Assembly (NCBI GenBank): GCA_017529865.1
Contig: JAFXNA010000004.1
Coordinates: forward strand, 186,001 to 250,000
Origin: Bacteroidaceae bacterium
GTDB taxonomy: Bacteria > Bacteroidota > Bacteroidia > Bacteroidales > Bacteroidaceae
Length of the DNA: 64,000 bases
Direction: 5' to 3'
Notes under the pieces: generated by a model
What the model saw: the letters and a program-made list of their open reading frames with translations, nothing else
Database searches by the model: none
What the model was told of the DNA's origin: nothing
Shown here: piece after piece, positions 57,601 to 64,000 of the stretch
Position numbering within the stretch: position 1 is the stretch's first letter
Layout of the letters: each line of letters begins with the position of its first letter
Translations under genes and position numbers: made by a program

Positions 57601-59798
57601 TCACAGACCCTGACGATGACAAGTACAAGGCTGGCTATCTGTATGTACATACCGCATACCCGCATGGATATTCAATCTATACGAAGGTCTCTATACTGAA
57701 TGCACCTACCAATACCGAAAACGATGGATGGATTGACGAAATTCTAGGAGAAAAGCACAAGGTCGATGTTATCGTGGATGACTACGTATATGGAATTAAG
57801 TTGGATGCAGTTCATGTTCCGATGGAAGGCAAGCAGTGGCTCCATTACGAGACGGGCACTTCCCATTCGAACAATCAGCTGGACAACTCGTATTCTATGG
57901 TGTCTCCAGAAGATGGCGATGTGTTGAAGGTTGGCGATACGTTCTACAAGGTAGGCATCATGGATTGGACTGAACTCTCTGGTGATACCATCGAGACGCC
58001 GTTCTATCTATACAGCCACCAGAACATCATGGACATTACTGCGACTAACCCTGCTAGTGCCAAGGGTGACGATAACCTGATAGAATCGATAATGTTCGAC
58101 GGCAACGATACCGTAACTGTTGTTGTGCATGACAGGATGGACTTGGTTGCTAAGAAGAGCTGTGTGTACATCACTCAGGTATACCCGCTGGAATTTGATG
58201 GCCGCTACATGGTGGATACTGTGGTTACGCCACGTATGTTCACATACAAGGTCGTTCCCAAGAGCATTCCTGAATTGGCTGGACGTGCCGTAAACAACAA
58301 TAAGATGACCTGTACGGAAGGAAAATGGTTCAAGTACCTGGTTAGCGAAGTTATGGTGAACCGTAAGTCCGTCTATGAAATCTTCAAGTACGGTAAGGCT
58401 ATTGTTGATTCCATTGCTGATAGGCCGTCGCTGAGTTACGTGGAAACCGAGATACCTCATGAATTCGAGGTTGGCACTAGAATTGTTCTGTATGCAAATG
58501 AAAAATACTATAATGCCATTGTTTCTACCGTAGTAAACGAAAAGGCGTTCCAGTACAAGTTTACTGACGGAAGTCCAGCAATCAACGTGCTCGGTGGTTA
58601 TGTGTTCAAGGGTGTTTATATCCCAGAGAACAACCATATTGACGACGTTGAACCTGTTGGTATGTACAAGCAGTACCTGAATTGCATCGATGCTGAATAC
58701 GACTTTGTGGAAGGCGACATCGTGTTTGCTTATGACAATCTTCGTGACGATATGCCGAAAAGGTATATTGTCAAGCAGGGTCTATGGACACCGTGTTCCG
58801 AAAAGCGTATCATGAAAATAAAGAAGCTGGACATCGATAGGTATCACAACAACGAATGGGACACGGCAAGCACAGACGAGATGATTGACGAATATGTGTA
58901 CCATCCATATACCTACCCAGAAGTGGAACGTATGATTGCCGAGGATTTGGATAACGGAATTTCGTCATACCTCATGCCGTTCCATATCAGAAGCTACAAC
59001 TTCTCCAGCCCGTATGTGGAGAACCTCGACTCGACCGAACAGCCGATGCCGCAGTTCAATTCGAAGCACGACTATGCGTCTGTTGCACCTAGGTACGACA
59101 TGGACGACAAGTTCAAGGGAATACCTGATATGAAGTACCCCCTTGTTGAAAAGCTCGAACGTCTAATCTATCTCCGTGATGCCAAGGTTATCGACTATGA
59201 CCTTATCGGCTACTTGGCAAGGTTCATGGGATATGACATTACTGATGCAAAGAACGACGTGGACTCAAACTGTATGTACGCCACGAGGGAAGCACGTGAG
59301 GCCGCTTTGAGGGAAACGGTGTCTAACCTTCCTCAGTATTATACCTTGGGCGGAACCAGACCTGGCCTCGAAATGCTCATGGAGACTTTCGGTCTTGTCG
59401 CCGAGGTCATCACGATGTGGACTGATGTTGACCGCCCGTATGACGAACTTATCGAAGAAAACCAAGTTAGCATCCGAGAGGACGCTGACTACGAAGAGGG
59501 CAAGATAAGTAAGTGGGTTCCGACACCGCACGTCAAGGTTAAGTTCCGTAGCGATGCAAACTTCGATAACGGTGTTGTTGGCGAAGAAAAGGTCAATACC
59601 TTGATAAAGAACATCAAGTGCTTTAAGCCAATCCAGGTTGTGTTCGACGATTTCATCAAGTATCTTGACCTTCCCCACGGGAAAATATATGTTAAGAACG
59701 TATCGTTCACTAACACGGGTAAGGCCGATGTGAACATGAACTACAACATAGATGAAACCGAAGAAACTGAGCTGTGTGGTAATATATGGGACAAATGA
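54624..59798 (+). CDS. 7: gp7/gpI-like giant baseplate wedge protein, 1724 aa
   Basis: The N-terminus (residues 10-75; FVDFMNYVPDFLKEEEDVVTLMQLFSDYLNNAYRNL) resembles baseplate wedge start regions. The C-terminal region (about residues 1520-1600; IDYDLIGYLARFMGYD, REAALRETVSNLPQYYTLGGTRPGLEMLMETFG) has the P2 gpI tail-protein pattern: L-x-x-L-A-x-x-x-x-x-[DW], R-x-x-[LI]-R-x-x, then [YH]-x-x-G-T/TRPGL. The large middle is beta-rich. It lies 9 bp after gp6 as in T4 order 6-7. The size, 1.7 times T4 gp7 (1032), suggests inserted domains on the outer baseplate. Confidence 0.72.
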   Translation: MAKNPIAVNDGGLFRFVDFMNYVPDFLKEEEDVVTLMQLFSDYLNNAYRNLEDSTRFTFNYFATESTAKEIKNRIDEFVKKLSACDSNNLYVYYLSMPRTNATYNTTAALTYIKNPVYYEGEFSETIPLDVFKNMMKGNSSGDPSSDGDVIYIQYKDNSIYPYYINKADNLLVLDPMRTSQDPFKNTLNTMINGAPRVIKFIPKDVSEPIVSFIGQINNANVYSIKFDVTINEVENAPSKYRTEIGTDTIDVDLFDYLDGTDYVFVDNATHADMFEWKGDTPTGVFYFKDLYDFVNGENSYIYQAYRIEKVEFIENENNSSRSDYGYLTLSNVVNLNVGDSFIIESNEVIGTSNTHNVTLGGSYTVLNEPCGNVLKIKFRPTIDLTPGLSRVKHMTMPNRLYRYSLSYSHLGYDYSRITPIIEWDPEASFNANLVKEGDTVYPYNTVGNKKIGELRFENIYSFEEDPNDSNSYIHVKPKNFVDIPESIAIEAGGHYYFEYRYTGTDDLFDDNAFDNVFDHPLASYSVSGGRSYFRRLKENTQLKFPSIGTGDKDSINIKVAKSLVVDVYAIKSAMGIYDEFTTDNSDAIMYSDVCPDAGDFCLITKIELGENGLIRTAVNELYTIQQSTLMDPAGAKYHVVFDKDVPFLNNGVFEFSFLKGPKDKSRAVLGAVDVATNTAKCRYRYEDIFTADYWMPSDGSYLLKCAYTDEFDVVMHISKYEETHGYNTGDMIYLSDTQSVYRVVRPISSADTKDEVKENGAIVPYMYTVADIARKPIYNEYMEGIFRTSQLEYGETVDISQYEKLNDVMNRLFIEKADDNRLIFGWKDRDFLMNMSTYNTSGKARTGFCEFYTTYDENDIVLKNMENYSVASTIPGEGINLKGLSNTLTVNSTRMIANAIEQGKYLVEVTAAKHNLPDKSKVRVTGAKSPYELFDFNTPLNEFDTITVVDKDTFTYVRHSDYDEPTVVTYDKATITGYRDIYNPITRIDYYITDPDDDKYKAGYLYVHTAYPHGYSIYTKVSILNAPTNTENDGWIDEILGEKHKVDVIVDDYVYGIKLDAVHVPMEGKQWLHYETGTSHSNNQLDNSYSMVSPEDGDVLKVGDTFYKVGIMDWTELSGDTIETPFYLYSHQNIMDITATNPASAKGDDNLIESIMFDGNDTVTVVVHDRMDLVAKKSCVYITQVYPLEFDGRYMVDTVVTPRMFTYKVVPKSIPELAGRAVNNNKMTCTEGKWFKYLVSEVMVNRKSVYEIFKYGKAIVDSIADRPSLSYVETEIPHEFEVGTRIVLYANEKYYNAIVSTVVNEKAFQYKFTDGSPAINVLGGYVFKGVYIPENNHIDDVEPVGMYKQYLNCIDAEYDFVEGDIVFAYDNLRDDMPKRYIVKQGLWTPCSEKRIMKIKKLDIDRYHNNEWDTASTDEMIDEYVYHPYTYPEVERMIAEDLDNGISSYLMPFHIRSYNFSSPYVENLDSTEQPMPQFNSKHDYASVAPRYDMDDKFKGIPDMKYPLVEKLERLIYLRDAKVIDYDLIGYLARFMGYDITDAKNDVDSNCMYATREAREAALRETVSNLPQYYTLGGTRPGLEMLMETFGLVAEVITMWTDVDRPYDELIEENQVSIREDADYEEGKISKWVPTPHVKVKFRSDANFDNGVVGEEKVNTLIKNIKCFKPIQVVFDDFIKYLDLPHGKIYVKNVSFTNTGKADVNMNYNIDETEETELCGNIWDK

Positions 59799-61006
59799 GA
59801 CAAAACTTCCTGTATGACGCACTTGTTGTGACGAACAAGGTAGACCCCGAACTTAGGGGTGGTGTACAGGCTAGAATCATTGGAGAAACTGACGAGATTG
59901 ACGACGATGCACAGTATTTCGTTCGTCCTGACATGACCTGCCTTAACGCTGTTCCAGAAAAGGGGTATTACCTGAAGGTGTACTTCATTGACGGGGACAT
60001 CAGACAGGGAAGGTATGTCGCTGTTTCACCATCCAAGGACGGGTTCCTTGATTACAACTACACGGCGAAGAACTCGTATCCTAACGTCGCTGTTTACAAC
60101 CTTGGCGGTGACGGCTTCATGCGGTACTATGACAGGGCGAAGCAGATGAGTACGATAGATTGTCCAAACGGTGGTCATATCGTATGGGATGGCGAAAGCA
60201 AGATATTGATGACAAGCGACAAAGCGTACACGAATGCTGGAAACGGGGCAAACAATAACGAAGGTGTTCCCGAACATGCTGTATTGACCGAGGCATCGAT
60301 TGACATTTTCACAGCCATGCCAGTTGGAAAGGGTGTTCTTAACCAGGGAAGCGAGTACCTTACCATTCCTCACGTATCAACCAAGACTATCGAAGCATAC
60401 AACAATCCTACTGCGGAAAACAGGTCTAACGAACCGTCGGTAATCGTCGAAGGTGACCCGAGTGCAACGTTCCTGCCTATTCACGACGCAAATGGAAAGA
60501 CGGTCGATGAAGTTGAACTGTCACTGACCAGGAACTACATTTCAAGGTTCGATAAGAAGATAGACAAGATTATCATCGGCATAAGCGACTCAAAGACGTT
60601 CCCAGAAATGGCGGACGAGTTCATGAAGGAAGGCTCTCAATCAAGCGCTCATTACCTGGTCGGACAGATAGAGGGTGACCCAGAGATTGCATCCGAATCG
60701 AAAACGGGAATACTCAACAACTCTGGATTCCTGCAATTCGTGCAGCTTGACCAAGATGCTTATTATGCTAGCGGTGTTGAATACAACGATGAGGCTGCAA
60801 ACAAGAATGCTGTATCCATCGTTCTTGTCGCATCAGAGAACCCGTTATCGACTATCGGTTCGTATTCTGCTTACCAAAAGTCCATGGTGAAGAAATTGAT
60901 TGCTCATATCAGGGCCGAGGCTAAGGATGATACCATCCCAGTAATCAATGCCAGCGATTTGGTCGGGCGTCCGTCGCTACCAAAGATGACGGTAACATTT
61001 GAATAA
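59795..61006 (+). CDS. 5: gp5-like baseplate spike/hub protein with degenerate amidase-like C-terminal domain
   Basis: 403 residues. I chose ATG 59795 (ATGA overlap with the stop); 59786 is possible. The N-terminal 15-90 (VVTNKVDPELRGGVQARIIG) is the gp5/VgrG-type OB-fold opening, and GGHIVWDG (near residue 130) resembles the start of a spike domain. Residues ~250-400 follow the Amidase_2 (PGRP-like) order: KIIIGIS in place of IVIHHT, SSAHYLVG, AYYASGVEY in place of AWHAG, NKNAVSIVLV (the N-x-x-S-I-x-[IV] strand), and VINASDLVGRPSLPK in place of V-x-G-H-[SR]-D-x-x-P-x-[RK]-K. All expected zinc histidines are absent, so it is probably catalytically dead. Confidence 0.68.
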   Translation: MRQNFLYDALVVTNKVDPELRGGVQARIIGETDEIDDDAQYFVRPDMTCLNAVPEKGYYLKVYFIDGDIRQGRYVAVSPSKDGFLDYNYTAKNSYPNVAVYNLGGDGFMRYYDRAKQMSTIDCPNGGHIVWDGESKILMTSDKAYTNAGNGANNNEGVPEHAVLTEASIDIFTAMPVGKGVLNQGSEYLTIPHVSTKTIEAYNNPTAENRSNEPSVIVEGDPSATFLPIHDANGKTVDEVELSLTRNYISRFDKKIDKIIIGISDSKTFPEMADEFMKEGSQSSAHYLVGQIEGDPEIASESKTGILNNSGFLQFVQLDQDAYYASGVEYNDEAANKNAVSIVLVASENPLSTIGSYSAYQKSMVKKLIAHIRAEAKDDTIPVINASDLVGRPSLPKMTVTFE

Positions 61007-61008
61007 AG

Positions 61009-61037
61009 AAAAGACCGAACAATGTTCGGTCTTTTTT
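61009..61037. terminator. Bidirectional terminator
   Basis: Perfect 10-bp stem AAGACCGAAC/GTTCGGTCTT with AAT loop and T run, between convergent genes at 61006 and 61055. Confidence 0.9.
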
Positions 61038-61054
61038 GTTGAATGAATCTGTTG

Positions 61055-62122
61055 TTAGAGGTCAGCCCACAGGTCGTCCTCATCGGCTTTTTTCCATGTA
61101 TTAGCATCGACAACATCACCGTTATACATCTTTCTGACTTCACCACGTTTGTCGGCGGCAGTCTTGAGCTTTTTCTTTGTTTCCTTCTTAACTGGTTTGT
61201 TGAAGTCGGCTACTTCGCTATCGGATAGATTAATGGTTGGAACAAAGTTAACAAAGTCGATGACGGCATTTTCTACCGTATCTATTTCCTCGTCTGGCGA
61301 GAATGTGTCTGGTGATGTATCTTGTGTGGGTTTCTTGGCTGAATTATTTATCTGACGTATTTCTTCGTCTGTAAGTGCCTTTTCCTTATTTGGATTTGCC
61401 TTTTCTTCCTCTGCATCGACATCCCTGAATCCAGAGTCATCGTAGATGATGCTTTGGTCAGCCTGCTCGGAAGCCAAGTCGTCTGAACCTGTGTTGAATT
61501 TATCGGCCATGAATGCGTTGATATCTTTTGCAACAGGGAATACGGATGCCTCGTTAGTAAAGGTTGCATTTGTGAGTTCATCGCTGAATGTATTCTTGAT
61601 TTCCGTCAATAGTTGAACTACACGAGAGCCAAGGTTAACCACATCCAGAATTTTATCCATTCTGTCGGTATCGTAGGATTTCCTTCTTTGGTATTTGGCT
61701 GCAACCTTCTCCATGTATTCTTCTGGGTTGAATTTCTTGTATGCCTTTATTAACCAATCGATGAATTTGGATAGGTTGTCAATTTCATCAGCACTGCACA
61801 TGTTTTTATCGATTAGTTTCGGGGAAATCTGGACATAAGCGTTGGCTAGCTTTGTGCCCAATGTTGATTCGAGAGGTTCAGCCTGGGTTTGGTCAAAGTT
61901 GTCTTCATCTTCTTCGTCCCATCTGGGTTTCATGTGGTCGGTTAGACTGGATGCATCTTGGCCGTCTTCATCTACATCATCTTCGTACAGGTCAATGTTA
62001 TCTTCGTCTTCCAGAGCACTTTCGAGGCATACCTTGAACAATTTAGTCAAGGCTTTAAGCTCTGGTTTGCCCACACCCATCTGGGATGCTGATTCCATAA
62101 AGATTTTTACACGCTCATTCAT
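61055..62122 (-). CDS. Tagged protein D (shared N-terminal module), 355 aa
   Basis: Not a known family. Residues 8-34 (FMESASQMG to C-L-E) are the shared module, closest to protein B at 16286. An extended acidic linker follows (residues 38-90, DNIDLYEDDVDEDGQDAS and further), then a helical domain to about 230 and a charged Lys/Glu/Asp-rich tail. The late element 25 bp upstream puts it with virion genes although it stands alone on the minus strand within a plus-strand block. Head or DNA association is inferred from the tag only. Confidence 0.8.
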   Translation of the reverse strand: MNERVKIFMESASQMGVGKPELKALTKLFKVCLESALEDEDNIDLYEDDVDEDGQDASSLTDHMKPRWDEEDEDNFDQTQAEPLESTLGTKLANAYVQISPKLIDKNMCSADEIDNLSKFIDWLIKAYKKFNPEEYMEKVAAKYQRRKSYDTDRMDKILDVVNLGSRVVQLLTEIKNTFSDELTNATFTNEASVFPVAKDINAFMADKFNTGSDDLASEQADQSIIYDDSGFRDVDAEEEKANPNKEKALTDEEIRQINNSAKKPTQDTSPDTFSPDEEIDTVENAVIDFVNFVPTINLSDSEVADFNKPVKKETKKKLKTAADKRGEVRKMYNGDVVDANTWKKADEDDLWADL

Positions 62123-62147
62123 GAATAATCCTCGATTATTTCTGATT

Positions 62148-62157
62148 ATAGTTTATA
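62148..62157 (-). promoter_or_regulatory. Late promoter element TATAAACTAT
   Basis: Exact match on the minus strand, 25 bp upstream of tagged protein D; divergent from the plus-strand late element at 62187. Confidence 0.72.
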
Positions 62158-62186
62158 AGGGGCGTGAAATGATGTCCGTGACACAT

Positions 62187-62196
62187 TATAAACTAT
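62187..62196 (+). promoter_or_regulatory. Late promoter element TATAAACTAT
   Basis: Exact match 24 bp before the tail-fibre gene. Confidence 0.72.
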
Positions 62197-62220
62197 TGGT
62201 GTATTTCAGAGACTATCGAT

Positions 62221-64000
62221 ATGGCAGCGAAAACACAGATAACTAACAAGGGACTTGAACTAATGGCTTCTTCATCCAAGGCGACCGGCCAGCACTGGTG
62301 GATTGGATGGTACGCTCTCGCCTTCGTGCCTGATGAATTGCAGGAAAATGAAGACGAACAGCTCAAGCCTGGTATGACGAAGCTGACTAAGGACGGTGAT
62401 ATCATCTATAACATCTTCCAAGGCGACATGAATGGAGATGGCTACCAGACTACTAAGGCCAGCAATAAATTCAAGTCCGTAAACTACGACAGCAATATCA
62501 AGAAAAACTATCGATATGTCCTAGACGAGGATGGACGTAACAACCTTGTTACATGGGTCGATGGCAAGTATGGATTGAAGGGTGCTTACATTTACCAAGG
62601 CGTGAAGGTAAATGCGTCCCGAGACGACGATACCATCGACTACGCCAAGTCGCTCATACCGTTGCCAGCACCTCTTCTGTACACGGGTGTCAAGGCTGCC
62701 GGCGAAGGTTGGTCCGAGAGTGGTATGGACATCTTCCTTGGCTCTGGAAACGACCGTATCGAAAACTTCTACCCCGTTGATGAAGTCGGTGAGGATGTTG
62801 TGCCGAGGGTTTCCACGGACTTCCGTAACTACGAAGGTTACAAGAACGGATTGCCTAAAATCGAAGGTGGTGACGCCGAGGATTACGCACATGCATTGGG
62901 CGAAACGTTCAATGATGTCGATGTCGATGGATGGTTCCCTTCCGTAAGTACCTACACACAGAACGAAGAAACAGATATGGGTGAGGACTACAACCAGTAC
63001 TGCTACCAGTATTGGAAGATTCTTTCCATCTCGAACTTCAACAAGTATTGTGCCCCAGTTAACGCTTCGGGTCTCCTGTATGATGAAAACACAGGTTGCC
63101 GCAACATGGCGAAGGCCACGAAGTATTTCCCGATTAGCGACTACTCCGTAACAAGCACTGCTAAGACCGCAGACAACGAATATGCTACTGGCATTAAGCT
63201 CACAGTCCAGTTGAAACTGAACGGAAATGCCGAGGACGGTGCTTATTTCAAGGAAGTTGAAACTGGGGATGACGACAATGTTGCTACATTGAACCCGTCT
63301 CCGACGGATGAGCAGCACGCCCTGTTCAACAGCCAGAAGGTTTCATTCAAGTTCAACCGTATCGGTATCTATGCCGTTCCGATGAGACAGTATGGTTGCT
63401 CTGGCGATAGCGGCGAGATGAAGGCCCAGTACCAGATTGATACCGAGGCTGAACCTGTCCTGTTTGCTGTATGCGAATGGGATAGCCCAGTAACTCTTAG
63501 CGACTCTGGTGACGGGTTGTCTGAATTCCAGTCTGACATCTTTATCGACCTTTCCGCCGCTGTCGAGGATTCTTCTGTAATCCGTGAAAGCGCCGTGTTC
63601 TACAACCTGTACGAGGATGATGCAATCGACTGGTACAAGAACCAGCTCGTGGCAAACGCGTCTATGGCGGAAGCCCTTGTCAACATGCAGATTGAGATGG
63701 GTTATCTCCTTAACCAGAAAAATGCAAAGGCTGGCTGCTGCCCTAAACAGGAAGCTATACAGCAGAAGGAAAAGTATGTAACTGGCCTTAGAAACCTTGT
63801 TGACGCAAGGGACTATAACTCAAACTCGGTAAGGAACAGGCTGGCTACGGAGGAGAATACAGCAATCAAATATAAAACGGCTGTTGGTGCAATCGCTCCT
63901 TATATAAGTAATACATTGGATGGAAACATTACTCTCGAAAATGGTGTGTATAGTAGAGGTATGGATGAGTTTTCTCCATCGTCAACACTCCCATGCTCTA
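62221..64000 (+). CDS. Tail-collar/fibre-type protein (3' part outside window)
   Basis: 593 residues are visible and the frame is open to the window edge. The N-terminus (AAKTQITNKGLELMASSSKATGQHWWIGWYALAF) follows the pattern of DUF3751-type phage tail-collar fibre proteins: T-x-x-G-x-x-x-x-x-x-x-x, then a G-x-x-x-x-x-x-x-[AI] strand. The region 40-430 is beta-rich with Asp/Asn/Gly turns, as expected for fibre or baseplate-attachment proteins. From residue 460 it becomes helical with a Lys-rich segment. A late element is directly upstream. The receptor-binding part would be beyond the edge. Confidence 0.7.
   Translation, partial: MAAKTQITNKGLELMASSSKATGQHWWIGWYALAFVPDELQENEDEQLKPGMTKLTKDGDIIYNIFQGDMNGDGYQTTKASNKFKSVNYDSNIKKNYRYVLDEDGRNNLVTWVDGKYGLKGAYIYQGVKVNASRDDDTIDYAKSLIPLPAPLLYTGVKAAGEGWSESGMDIFLGSGNDRIENFYPVDEVGEDVVPRVSTDFRNYEGYKNGLPKIEGGDAEDYAHALGETFNDVDVDGWFPSVSTYTQNEETDMGEDYNQYCYQYWKILSISNFNKYCAPVNASGLLYDENTGCRNMAKATKYFPISDYSVTSTAKTADNEYATGIKLTVQLKLNGNAEDGAYFKEVETGDDDNVATLNPSPTDEQHALFNSQKVSFKFNRIGIYAVPMRQYGCSGDSGEMKAQYQIDTEAEPVLFAVCEWDSPVTLSDSGDGLSEFQSDIFIDLSAAVEDSSVIRESAVFYNLYEDDAIDWYKNQLVANASMAEALVNMQIEMGYLLNQKNAKAGCCPKQEAIQQKEKYVTGLRNLVDARDYNSNSVRNRLATEENTAIKYKTAVGAIAPYISNTLDGNITLENGVYSRGMDEFSPSSTLPCS

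Noticed and set aside
62221..64000. Possible full-length tail fibre gene
   Set aside because: The frame is open at the window edge, so the C-terminal receptor-binding part cannot be judged.
1..64000. tRNA genes
   Set aside because: I saw no cloverleaf-compatible sequence with a T-loop GTTCRA near a 7-bp acceptor stem in the intergenic regions; a covariance-model search would be decisive.

Overview
The window is one continuous piece of a large T4-type contractile-tail phage (myovirus) genome. It carries recognisable relatives of T4 gp20 (portal), gp23 (major capsid), gp6, gp7/gpI, gp25 and gp5 (baseplate), gp55 (late sigma), gp46, UvsX, UvsY, UvsW, gp41, gp61, gp45, gp32, RNase H and Dda. Most matches are remote and several proteins are much longer than in T4. 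A phage-encoded outer-membrane-type protein with a signal peptide points to a Gram-negative host. Shine-Dalgarno sequences (GGAG/GAGG) and sigma70-like TTGACA-N17-TATATT promoters argue against a Bacteroidetes-type host, but the sequence does not name the host. Genes are packed tightly; no gene-free stretch exceeds about 200 bp, and I saw no tRNA, rRNA, CRISPR array, insertion sequence or integrase.

Layout. 1-5733 (minus): Dda-like helicase, GT2 glycosyltransferase, gp55-like late sigma, two unknowns, gp46. 5751-6332 (minus): outer-membrane protein with its own consensus promoter. 6401-13593 (minus): tail and baseplate genes, including a 1663-residue protein ending in a gp25 domain. 13713-18517 (plus): head block (small ORF, portal, two small proteins, major capsid). 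18631-25390: accessory block with two paralogous Nudix hydrolases, a membrane protein, an MFS transporter, a DHH phosphoesterase and a protein with polymerase-palm-like motifs. It also holds an exact consensus parS palindrome (19218-19233). 25585-27333: UvsW. 27330-30533 (minus): 1067-residue late protein. 30624-43073 (plus): replication and recombination block (flap exonuclease, a glycosyltransferase, UvsY, UvsX, gp41, two unknowns, gp32-like SSB, two clamp-like proteins, primase). 43060-46097 (minus): peptidase-like virion protein coupled to a DnaJ-like chaperone. 46190-64000: virion and baseplate genes, with one minus-strand gene (61055-62122), ending in a tail-fibre gene cut by the window edge.

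Regulation can be read in part. A TATAAACTAT element, close to the T4 late promoter TATAAATA, precedes most virion genes on both strands, matching the gp55-like sigma encoded here. Replication and accessory genes instead have sigma70-like promoters with a 17-bp spacer, or a conserved AATGTAWWTT element. Strong hairpin-plus-T terminators separate many transcription units.

The most striking unexplained signal is a gap-free 27-residue N-terminal module shared by four otherwise different proteins (genes at 15777, 16286, 18631 and 61055), one of which is a Nudix hydrolase whose untagged paralogue lies 2 kb away. Three of the four have a late promoter directly upstream and two lie between portal and capsid. 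I infer a targeting tag, most simply for packaging cargo proteins into the head, but this is untested.
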